Below, in pieces: positions 1 to 8,152 of a stretch of DNA of 64,000 nt. Made by a program: the position numbers and the translations under genes. The notes beneath the pieces are model-generated. The model saw nothing but the letters and a program-made list of their open reading frames with translations. It did no database searches and had not been told where the DNA came from. The first letter of the stretch is position 1; every line of letters starts with the position of its first letter. The stretch is from Pseudomonadales bacterium (GTDB taxonomy: Bacteria; Pseudomonadota; Gammaproteobacteria; Pseudomonadales; UBA5518): NCBI GenBank assembly GCA_024234165.1, contig JACKOP010000002.1, positions 558,001-622,000 on the forward strand. The letters run 5' to 3'.

Positions 1-437
1 CTGCCCGGATACTGCGACCACGCCTGCTCGGCTACTCGACGGCGCTGCTGGCAATGACCGGGGTGTTCCTGACCATGCTGCTGACGCGAGTGCCGGTCGG
101 TGTCGACGTGATCCGCGAACGCGGCCAACTGTTCCGTGAAGTCGGCAGTGGCATGATCGAGAACGTCTATACGCTGAAGATCCGCAACATGAGCGAAGCG
201 ACTCAGAGCTACCGGGTCGGTGTCGAAGGGCTTGCGGACGCCGCGATCGAGGGTCGCACCGAGGTATCGCTGGCATCCGGCGAAGTGTTTGCGCTGCCGG
301 TCGCGGTGCGGGCGCCACGCGAACGCCTCGGTGGCAGCCGTTCGGTACCGATCGTGTTCACGGTCAACGCCAGCAGCGATGCGCCGGCAGGCGCAAGCGC
401 CGACAGCCGCTTCCTCGGTCCGGGTCCGGTGCGATGA
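1..437 (+). CDS. ccoG: Cytochrome c oxidase accessory protein CcoG (FixG), 3' end only
   Basis: Partial gene: the frame is open from base 3, so the start and the ferredoxin and quinol-oxidase-like membrane part lie outside the window. What remains is one hydrophobic segment (GYSTALLAMTGVFLTMLL) followed by about 110 periplasmic residues rich in beta strands, as in the Ig-like C-terminal domain of FixG/CcoG. CcoG is an iron-sulfur membrane protein that reduces copper for assembly of cbb3-type cytochrome oxidase. It overlaps ccoH by 4 bases (ATGA), and the ccoG-ccoH-ccoI-ccoS order is the standard one. The identification rests on the C-terminal domain plus this context. Confidence 0.9.
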   Translation, partial: ARILRPRLLGYSTALLAMTGVFLTMLLTRVPVGVDVIRERGQLFREVGSGMIENVYTLKIRNMSEATQSYRVGVEGLADAAIEGRTEVSLASGEVFALPVAVRAPRERLGGSRSVPIVFTVNASSDAPAGASADSRFLGPGPVR

Positions 438-940
438 CGACCCCGCTCCCCTGGTATCGCCAGGGCTGGCCCTGGCTGCTGATCCTGCTGCCCGCCTCCA
501 CCGTGATCGCCTCGATGGCCACGGTATGGCTGGCGTTCACGAACGACGATGCGCTGGTACGCGACGACTACTACCGCGAGGGGCTGGCGATCAACCGTCG
601 TCTCGACGACGGAGCACGCGCGCGCGCCGCCGGACTTGCTGCCGAACTGCGCTACGAGCGAGCAACGCGGGCAGTGGAGCTGCGGCTGCAGGGTGCGGAC
701 GATGATCTGCAGCGAGTCGTGCTCACGATCGAACACCCGACCGACGCCACACGCGACGAAACGCTGACCCTGCTCGCCGCCGGCAACGGTGTGTTCCGCG
801 CCCGGGCAAGCACACCACTGGAAGGCAAGCGCTACCTGCTGCTCGAACATGCAGCAGCCGACGGCAGGAGCTGGCAATTGCGCGGCACCCTGCAACCCGC
901 CACCGCAGCCGTCAGGGTCACGCACCTGGACACCGACTGA
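434..940 (+). CDS. ccoH: cbb3 oxidase assembly protein CcoH (FixH family)
   Basis: A 168-residue membrane-anchored protein. It starts with a short tail containing PWYRQGWPWLLI, then one transmembrane helix (about residues 14-36), then FTNDDALVRDDYYREGLAIN. The F-x-N-x-D-x-LV-x-D-x-YY pattern is the hallmark of FixH/CcoH. The rest is a periplasmic beta domain. CcoH stays with cbb3 cytochrome oxidase and stabilises its assembly. The ATG overlaps the ccoG stop, so the two are translationally coupled; ccoI follows after 4 bases. Confidence 0.92.
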   Translation: MTTPLPWYRQGWPWLLILLPASTVIASMATVWLAFTNDDALVRDDYYREGLAINRRLDDGARARAAGLAAELRYERATRAVELRLQGADDDLQRVVLTIEHPTDATRDETLTLLAAGNGVFRARASTPLEGKRYLLLEHAAADGRSWQLRGTLQPATAAVRVTHLDTD

Positions 941-944
941 CGGC

Positions 945-3368
945 ATGCACACGGCGTGTTTCCACTGTGGACTGCCGGTACCGCCGGGAAGCGACTTCCA
1001 CGTCGAGATCGACGGTGCGCGTCAACCGATGTGCTGCGCAGGCTGCGCTGCAGTCGCGAGCCTGATCACCGGCAGCGGCCTGGCAGGTTACTACCGCCAC
1101 CGTGACGCCACCGCGCCCGGTCCTGCGGATACCGGCGCAGGAGCACGCGAGTACGCGGTATTCGACGACCCCGCTGCCCAGTCCGGCTTCGTGATCGACG
1201 AAGCCTCGGGAGTGCAACGGGTCGAACTCGCCGTTGGTGGTGTGAGCTGTGCTGCCTGCACCTGGCTGATCGAGCATCATCTGCAGCGCCAGCCCGGCGT
1301 ACTCGGCGTGAACGTCAACCTGGCCGAACAACGCGCGAGTGTGCGGCTGCACCCCGATGAGCTGGCGCTCAGCGAGCTGATGGGTCATATCCGCGAACTC
1401 GGCTACAACCCCCACCCTTTTCTCGGCTCGGCACGCCAGCAGAACACGCAGACCGAACAACGTGCTGCACTGCGGCGCATGGGGCTCGCCGGCATCGTGC
1501 AGATGCAGATCGGCATGTTCGCGATCGCCCTCTATGCGGGTGATTTCAGCGGTATGGAAGTCGTCTATCGCGACTACCTGCGCTGGATCAGCCTGGTGCT
1601 CTGCATCCCGGTGGTCGCCTATTCGGCACAGCCGTTCTTCAAGGGTGCGCTGCGCGGTTTGCGCCACTTCGCGCCTGGCATGGACCTGCCGATCGCACTC
1701 GCGATCGGTCTCGCCTTTGTCGCGAGCGTCTGGGTCACCGTCACCGGTGGTGACGCCGTGTACTACGACTCGGTCGCGATGTTCACCTTCTTCGTGCTGC
1801 TCGGGCGCTACCTCGAGATGCGCGCACGCCACCGGGCCGGTCTTGCCGGTGGCAACGTGCTGTCGCTGGTTCCGGCTGCGGCCACGCGTGTCGGTGCCGA
1901 CGGCAGTCACGAACTGATACCGGTCGGGCGCCTCGCACGTGACGACCTGGTGCTGGTACGCCCGGGGGAGGCGATTCCTGCCGACGGCACGATCGTCAGC
2001 GGTGAGTCCAGCGTGGACGAGTCGAGTCTCAGCGGGGAAGCACTGCCCGTTGCCAGGCGGCCCGGCGATCGGGTCAGCGCCGGCACCCTGAACACCGACG
2101 GCGCGCTGACGCTGCGCGTCGAGGCCACCGGACTCGGTTCACGCATCGGCACGGTGCTCGCACTGGTCGATCGTGCGCAGCGTGAAAAGCCGCGCAGCGT
2201 ACAACTCGCCGATCGTTCCGCCCGCTGGTTCGTGCTCGGCGTGATCGTGCTGGCAGCGCTCGCCGGCTGGTGGTGGCTGCAGCACGACGGCGCGCGTGCG
2301 CTCGCGATCGTGCTGTCGGTGCTGGTGGTGAGCTGCCCGTGCGCGCTGTCGCTCGCCACACCGGCGGCAGTCACCACCGCCGTCGCCGCGTTGCGCACGC
2401 GCGGATTCCTGGTCACGCGCGGACACGCGCTCGGCGCTCTGGCAGCGGCCGATACGATCGTGTTCGACAAGACCGGCACGCTGACCACCGGCAAGGTGCG
2501 ACTCGAACAGGTGCGCATCGAAGCCGGAGCCGACCGTGACGAATGCCTGCGCGTCGCAGCCGGACTCGAGGCGCTGTCTGCGCATCCGATCGCCGGCGCC
2601 TTCGCGGCGCTGCCGCGCGCACCCGTCGAGGCGTTTCGCGCCTGGCCCGGCGGCGGCCTGGAAGGCCGGGTCGCAGGCAGGCACTACCGCATCGGGCACG
2701 CGGCGTTCGCGCTCGGCGAACAGCACGCGGAGCAGGATGCAGAGCACTGGATCGTGCTCGCCAGCGCGGGGCACGCACTGGCCCGGTTCCGGCTCGCCGA
2801 CACCTTGCGCCCGGAAGCACACGCGGTGATCGGGTGCCTGCAGCGCGGGGGCATCCACTGCCTGCTGCTGAGCGGCGACTCGGCACCGGAAGTCGCGCGC
2901 GTCGCCGCACGGCTCGGCGTCGAAGGCTGGCACGCACGCCAGTCGCCGGAGCAGAAACTGGAACGCGTGCGCGCGCTGGAGGCATCGGGGCGGCGCGTCG
3001 TGATGGTCGGTGATGGTGTCAACGATGTGGCGGTACTGGCCGGCGCCGGGGTCTCGATCGCGCTGGCCAACGCAGCCGATATCGCCCGTGCGAACGCCGA
3101 CTGCATGCTGCTTGCCGGCGATCTGTGGCGCATACCGCAAGCGCTGGCGAAGGCACGCCAGTCTGGCACGGTGATCCGCCAGAACGTCGTGTGGGCGATC
3201 GGCTACAACGCTGCCGCGATTCCGTTCGCGGCGGCCGGACTGGTACCCCCGTGGCTGGCCGCGATCGGCATGACCGCGAGTTCGCTGGTGGTGATTGCCA
3301 ACGCGCTGCGACTGCGCAACGATGCCTCCCCCACCGCCGCAGCAGAGTGCGCCGAGGCCGATGGATAG
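945..3368 (+). CDS. ccoI: Copper-translocating P1B-type ATPase CcoI (FixI)
   Basis: An 807-residue P-type ATPase supplying copper to cbb3 oxidase. The N-terminus carries a Cys cluster (C5, C8, C30, C31, C34) typical of FixI, then a heavy-metal domain with CAAC at 102-105. The membrane metal site CPC is at 464-466, the phosphorylated Asp of DKTGT at 508, and the hinge GDGVND at about 689-694; LSAHP gives the nucleotide-domain HP motif. The ATG at 945 is chosen because MHTACFHCGL begins the conserved family N-terminus; the frame is open further upstream, but that stretch only shadows ccoH. It overlaps ccoS by 8 bases. Confidence 0.95.
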   Translation: MHTACFHCGLPVPPGSDFHVEIDGARQPMCCAGCAAVASLITGSGLAGYYRHRDATAPGPADTGAGAREYAVFDDPAAQSGFVIDEASGVQRVELAVGGVSCAACTWLIEHHLQRQPGVLGVNVNLAEQRASVRLHPDELALSELMGHIRELGYNPHPFLGSARQQNTQTEQRAALRRMGLAGIVQMQIGMFAIALYAGDFSGMEVVYRDYLRWISLVLCIPVVAYSAQPFFKGALRGLRHFAPGMDLPIALAIGLAFVASVWVTVTGGDAVYYDSVAMFTFFVLLGRYLEMRARHRAGLAGGNVLSLVPAAATRVGADGSHELIPVGRLARDDLVLVRPGEAIPADGTIVSGESSVDESSLSGEALPVARRPGDRVSAGTLNTDGALTLRVEATGLGSRIGTVLALVDRAQREKPRSVQLADRSARWFVLGVIVLAALAGWWWLQHDGARALAIVLSVLVVSCPCALSLATPAAVTTAVAALRTRGFLVTRGHALGALAAADTIVFDKTGTLTTGKVRLEQVRIEAGADRDECLRVAAGLEALSAHPIAGAFAALPRAPVEAFRAWPGGGLEGRVAGRHYRIGHAAFALGEQHAEQDAEHWIVLASAGHALARFRLADTLRPEAHAVIGCLQRGGIHCLLLSGDSAPEVARVAARLGVEGWHARQSPEQKLERVRALEASGRRVVMVGDGVNDVAVLAGAGVSIALANAADIARANADCMLLAGDLWRIPQALAKARQSGTVIRQNVVWAIGYNAAAIPFAAAGLVPPWLAAIGMTASSLVVIANALRLRNDASPTAAAECAEADG

Positions 3369-3558
3369 CATCTACATCCTGATCCCGGTAACCGTAGTGC
3401 TGCTCGCCATCGCAGTCGCGGCCTACCTGTGGTCGGTCAACAACGGGCAGTTCGACGATCTCGACAAGGCAGCGCACAGCATCCTGTTCGAGGACGAGGA
3501 GCCGGGCGAGCCGCGTACCACACCACAGCGTACCGATTCGCCCCGCAACGGCGATTGA
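3361..3558 (+). CDS. ccoS: cbb3 oxidase maturation protein CcoS
   Basis: A 65-residue single-pass membrane protein: MDSIYILIPVTVVLLAIAV forms the helix, followed by W-S-V-N-N-G-Q-F-D-D-L-D, the diagnostic CcoS motif, and a short acidic tail. CcoS is needed for cofactor insertion into cbb3 oxidase. The ATG at 3361 lies inside the last codons of ccoI (ATGGATAG), so translation is coupled. The frame is open upstream, but residues before this Met do not fit the family. Confidence 0.93.
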   Translation: MDSIYILIPVTVVLLAIAVAAYLWSVNNGQFDDLDKAAHSILFEDEEPGEPRTTPQRTDSPRNGD

Positions 3559-3562
3559 GCAC

Positions 3563-4261
3563 GTGCAGCACTCACCCGAGATCGCCACTGCCTTCGTGCT
3601 CGGACTGCTCGGCAGCACGCATTGCATTGGCATGTGCGGCGGCATCAGCGCTGCACTCGCGTTCGCGCTCGGGCCGGGCACCTCCAGCGCCCGCCGCTAC
3701 CTGCTGCTCGGCGGCTACAACGCCGGGCGCATCTTCGGCTACGCGCTGCTCGGTGCCGTGTTCGCCGGTGTCGCCGGGGGAATCGCCGGCAGCGGCGGGA
3801 TGCGCGCGCTGCGGATCGTGGCCGGTCTGCTGCTGGTACTGATGGGTTGCTCGCTCGCTGGCTGGTTCAATGCACTCGCGCTGCTGGAGCGCGCAGGCTA
3901 CGGCGTATGGGCGCGCCTGCAGCGCTTCGCCGCACGATTGCTGCCGGTGGATCGCCTGGACAAGGCGCTGCTCGCGGGGCTGTTCTGGGGCTGGCTCCCC
4001 TGCGGCCTCGTCTACAGCACGCTGGCCTGGGCGAGCGCCTCCGGCAGCGCCGCACGTGGCGCCGTGCTGATGCTGGCTTTCGGGGCCGGAACCCTGCCGG
4101 CCGTGCTCGCGAGCGGGGTCTTCGGCGATGCGTTGCGACGCATGCTGCAGCGACGCGGGCTGCGACGCCTGGCCGGAATCACGGTCATCGCGTTTGGCGT
4201 ATGGACCCTCGCCGCAGTGCTGCTGCCGACGTACGGTGTCCACGCCCACCATCAGGGCTGA
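3563..4261 (+). CDS. TauE/SafE (UreH-like) membrane protein of the cco cluster
   Basis: A 232-residue protein with about six hydrophobic helices. The N-terminus has LLGSTHCIGMCGGISAAL, a motif with His and Cys in helix 1, and LFWGWLPCGLVYSTLAWA occurs near residue 140. Both are typical of the sulfite-exporter TauE/SafE or UreH_2-like proteins routinely found after ccoS, where a role in metal handling or oxidase biogenesis is suspected but not proven. The GTG start at 3563 is 4 bases after the ccoS stop, so it belongs to the ccoGHIS transcript. The true substrate is unknown. Confidence 0.8.
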   Translation: MQHSPEIATAFVLGLLGSTHCIGMCGGISAALAFALGPGTSSARRYLLLGGYNAGRIFGYALLGAVFAGVAGGIAGSGGMRALRIVAGLLLVLMGCSLAGWFNALALLERAGYGVWARLQRFAARLLPVDRLDKALLAGLFWGWLPCGLVYSTLAWASASGSAARGAVLMLAFGAGTLPAVLASGVFGDALRRMLQRRGLRRLAGITVIAFGVWTLAAVLLPTYGVHAHHQG

Positions 4262-4304
4262 TTCCAGCAGCAATCACTGCATGCCGATACCCGCCCCCGA
4301 GCGG

Positions 4305-4346
4305 TTGACGTGCATCAAACGCACCCGCGCCCCGAGTGCGTACACT
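4305..4346 (+). promoter_or_regulatory. ANR/FNR-dependent class II promoter of hemN
   Basis: TTGACGTGCATCAA at 4305-4318 matches the FNR/ANR box (TTGAT-N4-ATCAA) with one mismatch. TACACT at 4341-4346 fits a -10 element. If transcription starts near 4353, the box centre (4311.5) lies at about -41.5, the class II activator position. This predicts hemN induction under low oxygen by the Fnr protein encoded just downstream. Confidence 0.8.
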
Positions 4347-4392
4347 GCACGCATTCGGGAACAGACGTACCGCCCCGGCAGTGACCATCGCC

Positions 4393-5793
4393 ATGCAGAC
4401 CATCCCGCACGAAATCGACGCACGTATCCGCTGGGATCCGGCGCTGATCCGCAAGTACGACGTCGCCGGCCCGCGCTACACCTCGTACCCTGCCGCGGTG
4501 CAGTTCAGCGAGGGCTTCGGCTCGGGCGACTACGAACGCTACCTGCACGAGCGCCCGCCGGTGATCGGGCCGCTGTCGCTCTATGTGCACATCCCCTACT
4601 GTCGCAACATCTGTCATTACTGCGCCTGCAACAAGGTCGTCACGCCTGATCCGGACGTTGCCGAACGCTACATCGGCGCCGTGGAGCAGGAAATCGAGCT
4701 GCTCGCACCCCACTTCGACCGGCGCCGGCGCGTCACCCAGCTCCACTGGGGCGGTGGCACACCGACCTACCTCAGTCCTGCCGAACTCACGCAACTGATG
4801 CACGTGCTGGCCAAGCACTTCCTGCTGATCGACTCGCCGGAGCGCGACTACTCGATCGAGCTCGATCCACGCTCCGTGGACGGCAGCACACTCGCCCTGC
4901 TGAAAGGGTTGGGCTTCAACCGCCTCAGCATGGGCATCCAGGACTTCAATCCCGCCGTGCAGCGCGCCGTCAACCGCATCCAGCCCTTCGAGATGGTCGA
5001 GCGACTGGTCGCATCGGTGCGCGAGCACCGTTTCAAGTCGCTCAGCTTCGACCTGATCTACGGCCTGCCGCTGCAGAGCCAGGCATCGATGGAGCAGACG
5101 CTCGCCGGGGTGCTCGCGCTCTCGCCCGACCGCATCTCGTGCTACAGCTACGCGCATCTGCCCGAGGTTTTCAGCAACCAGCGCAGCATCGACCGCATGC
5201 AGTTGCCGAGCGCCGACGACAAGCTCGAAGTGCTGCACACGATCACCGACACCCTCACCGACGCCGGCTATATCTACGTCGGGATGGATCATTTCGTCAG
5301 GCCGGACGACGAGCTTGCACGGGCGCTGCACGACGGCACGCTGCAGCGCAACTTCCAGGGCTATTCGACCCGGCTCGCACCGGAACTGCTCGGCATCGGG
5401 GTGTCTGCGATCAGCAGCACCAACGACCTCTACTGCCAGAACGTGACGGACGTCGACGCATACCACGCCCTGCTGCAGCAAGGCAGGCTGCCGGTGCGCC
5501 GCGGCTTGCGGCTCAGCGCCGAGGACATCCTGCGCCGCGACGTGATCATGCAACTGATCTGCCGCATGAACATCGACATCGAAGAGACCGGTGCCCGCCA
5601 CGGTGTGGATTTCCGGCGCCACTTCGCACGCGAAATGCGGATCATCGCTGGAATGGAGCGCGAGGGCCTGGTCGCTGGCGAAGGCAACCGCATTGGCGTG
5701 ACAGCCGCCGGCCGGCCGCTGGTACGCAACATCTGCATGGTCTTCGACGCCTACCTGGACCCATCCCGGCAGCGCTTCTCGCGCACGATCTGA
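4393..5793 (+). CDS. hemN: Oxygen-independent coproporphyrinogen III dehydrogenase
   Basis: A 466-residue radical SAM enzyme that oxidatively decarboxylates coproporphyrinogen III to protoporphyrinogen IX without oxygen, keeping heme synthesis running in anaerobiosis. The [4Fe-4S] cluster motif HIPYCRNICHYCAC gives Cys 70, 74 and 77, with the extra HemN Cys at 79; GGGTPT and the HemN C-terminal domain (RRDVIMQLICRMNID) follow. The ATG at 4393 is chosen because MQTIPHEIDARIRWDPALI matches the family start and it lies downstream of the ANR-box promoter. It precedes fnr, as in pseudomonads. Confidence 0.96.
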   Translation: MQTIPHEIDARIRWDPALIRKYDVAGPRYTSYPAAVQFSEGFGSGDYERYLHERPPVIGPLSLYVHIPYCRNICHYCACNKVVTPDPDVAERYIGAVEQEIELLAPHFDRRRRVTQLHWGGGTPTYLSPAELTQLMHVLAKHFLLIDSPERDYSIELDPRSVDGSTLALLKGLGFNRLSMGIQDFNPAVQRAVNRIQPFEMVERLVASVREHRFKSLSFDLIYGLPLQSQASMEQTLAGVLALSPDRISCYSYAHLPEVFSNQRSIDRMQLPSADDKLEVLHTITDTLTDAGYIYVGMDHFVRPDDELARALHDGTLQRNFQGYSTRLAPELLGIGVSAISSTNDLYCQNVTDVDAYHALLQQGRLPVRRGLRLSAEDILRRDVIMQLICRMNIDIEETGARHGVDFRRHFAREMRIIAGMEREGLVAGEGNRIGVTAAGRPLVRNICMVFDAYLDPSRQRFSRTI

Positions 5794-5857
5794 GCATCCC
5801 TTCGCCTCGCCCGCCCGCCGTCCTCCGCACGCCAGCAGCGACAACCTCTCGCCGTGG

Positions 5858-5888
5858 TTGCCCACGGACACCGGGTCTGCCTTATACT
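5858..5888 (+). promoter_or_regulatory. Possible sigma-70 promoter of fnr
   Basis: TATACT at 5883-5888 is a good -10 hexamer about 43 bases before the fnr start. The best -35 is TTGCCC at 5858-5863, with a long 19-base spacer. No ANR box is visible here, so this promoter would give constitutive fnr expression. Support comes mainly from the -10. Confidence 0.4.
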
Positions 5889-5931
5889 CGCCAACGAGGC
5901 AGCGGCAGTGCCGGTGGCGGCGGGGTACGCA

Positions 5932-6702
5932 GTGAGTGAAGTGTTGAACACACGAAGCCCGGACGGTGCGGACACGCGCTGCCCCCACGACCGTCAGATC
6001 AGCTGTACCAATTGCCGCCTGAACGGAATCTGCCTGCCGCTCGCCCTGGATCTGCACGAGGTCGAGCAACTCGACGAGATCATCCACCGCAATCGTCCCC
6101 TGCAGAAGGGTGAACACCTCTACCGTCAGGACCAGCCGTTCACCTCGGTGTTCGCCGTGCGCTCCGGCAGCGTCAAGGCCTACGCGATCACCGACAGCGG
6201 GCAGGAGCAGGTCACCGGTTTCTATTTTCCCGGCGAAGTCGTCGGCATGGACGGGATCGCGAAGAACAAGTACGCAAGCTCCGCGCGAGCGCTGGAGACC
6301 GCTGCGGTCTGCGAGATCCCGTTCGACAAGCTCGGCGAACTCAGCCAGCGACTGCCCAGCCTGCAGCGGCACTTCTTCCAGCTCATGAGCCAGGAGATCG
6401 CCGAAGACCAGTTGCTGCTCATGCTGCTCAGCAAGAACACTGCCGACCAGCGGATCGCCACACTGGTGCTGAGCATCTCTGCACGCAACAAGCGTCGCAA
6501 GCTCTCGGCTGCCAATTTCCGCCTGCCGATGTCACGCACCGATATCGGCAACTACCTGGGGCTCACCGTCGAGACGGTAAGCCGGGTGTTGAGCCGCTTC
6601 CAGAAGATGGGCGTACTGGCCGTGGACAACAAGGAAATCACCATCACCGACGTCGAGACGCTGCGCTCGATCGCCGACGGCACGCACGCCGAGGCCGGTT
6701 GA
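5932..6702 (+). CDS. fnr: Oxygen-sensing transcription factor FNR/ANR
   Basis: A 256-residue CRP/FNR-family regulator. The N-terminal cluster ligands are C25, C28 and C34 (SCTNCRLNGICLP), and the fourth ligand C127 sits in VCEIPFDKL, so all four [4Fe-4S] cysteines are present. The C-terminal helix-turn-helix (about residues 200-223) reads MSRTDIGNYLGLTVETVSRV, the E-x2-SR type that reads TTGAT half sites. The GTG at 5932 gives the usual length; upstream in-frame codons overlap the promoter region. It probably controls hemN, and the cco genes through sites outside the window. Confidence 0.95.
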   Translation: MSEVLNTRSPDGADTRCPHDRQISCTNCRLNGICLPLALDLHEVEQLDEIIHRNRPLQKGEHLYRQDQPFTSVFAVRSGSVKAYAITDSGQEQVTGFYFPGEVVGMDGIAKNKYASSARALETAAVCEIPFDKLGELSQRLPSLQRHFFQLMSQEIAEDQLLLMLLSKNTADQRIATLVLSISARNKRRKLSAANFRLPMSRTDIGNYLGLTVETVSRVLSRFQKMGVLAVDNKEITITDVETLRSIADGTHAEAG

Positions 6703-6725
6703 GACCGACCGCTCACCTGGCCTCG
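6690..6725. terminator. Possible terminator hairpin between fnr and fleR
   Basis: CGAGGCC at 6690-6696 and GGCCTCG at 6719-6725 are perfect complements across the convergent fnr/fleR ends. The loop is 22 bases and no T-run follows, so a Rho-independent terminator is only possible. Confidence 0.3.
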
Positions 6726-8152
6726 GCCAGAGGCCGCGAGCCGCGCACCGCGGCGTCCACATCGAAACCGCTTTCACGCAGGCGCGCCAGCTTGTAGCGC
6801 AGCGTACGCGCGCTGATTCCGAGCCGTTCGGCTGCGCCGCTGCGACTGCCTCGCGTATCGCGCAGCATGTCGACGATGAGCTGGAATTCACGCGCCCGCA
6901 GATCATCGCTCAGCGCGGCATGATCGGCGGGTGCACTGCAGGCAGCCGTTGTCGCGCCGGGTTCGACCCTGGCCTCGCGGCCTGCGGCCGGCGTACGCAG
7001 GACGCTGCCCGCCAGAGGCTCCAGACGCAGGTGCTGCGCGGATATCAGGACACCCTCCTGCAGGATCAGGGCACGCTGCATCGCGTTGTCGAGCTCGCGC
7101 ACGTTTCCCGGCCACGGGTGTGCGAGCAACGCCCGCCTCGCATCGGTCGCAAACTCGACCGGTACGTGGCGCATCTTCGCCGTGTGCGTGCGCACCAGCC
7201 GCTCGGCCAGCGGCAGGATGTCCTCGACGCGTTCGCGCAGCGCCGGACATTGCAGTGGAAACACGCCAAGGCGGAAATAGAGATCCTCGCGAAAGCGCCC
7301 GGCGGCAATTTCCGCGTGCAGCTCGCGATTGGTGGTGGCGATCACCCGCACATCGACCGCCTGCGGGCAACGCGCGCCCAGCCGCTCGACCTCGCGCTCC
7401 TGCAGTACGCGCAGCAGCTTCGCCTGCAGCGCCGCATCCATTTCGGAAATCTCGTCGAGCAGCAGCGTTCCGCCGTCGGCCTGTTCGAACTTGCCCGGCA
7501 TCGCCGCGTGCGCTCCGGTGAAAGCCCCCTTCTCGTACCCGAACAGCATTGCCTCGAGCATGTTGTCCGGGATAGCCGCGCAGTTCACGGCGACGAACGG
7601 TTTCCCGGCACGCGTCGACTGGCGATGGATGTAGCGCGCCAGCACTTCCTTGCCGGTACCGCTCTCGCCGCACAGCAGCACGGTCGAGTCGGTTGCCGCA
7701 ACCCGGCGCGCCAGCGCCAGCAATTCCTGCGAGACCGGAGCCACCGCGACCGGATCCTCGCCACGGGCCGCAGCCGCGGGCCCCAGACGTGCGACCACCT
7801 CGATCAGTTGTCCCGGCTGGAACGGCTTCACGAGGTAATCCGATGCACCATCGCGCATCGCCTGCACCGAACGCTCGATGCTGCCGAACGCGGTGATCAG
7901 CACCACCGGCACGTGCGGATACGCACTGCGCACACGGCGCAGCAGTTCGTGCCCGTCCATGCCGGGCATGTTCACGTCGGAAAGCATCACATCGGGCACA
8001 CAGCGTTGCAGCAATGCCAACGCCTCGTCGCCAGCCGCTGCCGCCTCGACGCGGCAACCGGCGACTTCGAGTGTATCGACCAGCGCCTCGCGCAAGGCAT
8101 GATCGTCCTCGACGATCAGCACCCGCATGCCCAGTACCGCACGGTCAGCCAT
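6713..8152 (-). CDS. fleR: Sigma-54-dependent flagellar response regulator FleR (FlrC)
   Basis: A 479-residue NtrC-family activator. The receiver domain has acidic ED at 15-16 and the phospho-acceptor Asp about 59 (MLSDVNMPG). The AAA+ domain shows Walker A GESGTGKE, the sigma-54 contact loop GAFTGA and Walker B LLLDEIS. The C-terminal Fis-type helix-turn-helix is GAAERLGISARTLRYKL. The Met at 8152 starts MADRAVLGMRVLIVEDD, just before the receiver, and overlaps the fleS stop by 8 bases. With FleS it turns on class III sigma-54 hook and basal-body genes, here probably flgB onward. Confidence 0.93.
   Translation of the reverse strand: MADRAVLGMRVLIVEDDHALREALVDTLEVAGCRVEAAAAGDEALALLQRCVPDVMLSDVNMPGMDGHELLRRVRSAYPHVPVVLITAFGSIERSVQAMRDGASDYLVKPFQPGQLIEVVARLGPAAAARGEDPVAVAPVSQELLALARRVAATDSTVLLCGESGTGKEVLARYIHRQSTRAGKPFVAVNCAAIPDNMLEAMLFGYEKGAFTGAHAAMPGKFEQADGGTLLLDEISEMDAALQAKLLRVLQEREVERLGARCPQAVDVRVIATTNRELHAEIAAGRFREDLYFRLGVFPLQCPALRERVEDILPLAERLVRTHTAKMRHVPVEFATDARRALLAHPWPGNVRELDNAMQRALILQEGVLISAQHLRLEPLAGSVLRTPAAGREARVEPGATTAACSAPADHAALSDDLRAREFQLIVDMLRDTRGSRSGAAERLGISARTLRYKLARLRESGFDVDAAVRGSRPLAEAR

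Noticed and set aside
209..952. Long antisense open frame opposite ccoG/ccoH
   Set aside because: High-GC DNA gives long antisense frames; the plus-strand genes have clear family motifs and the antisense product has none.
4315..6372. 685-codon minus-strand frame across hemN and fnr
   Set aside because: Lies entirely opposite two well-supported genes, with no motif or plausible start signal.
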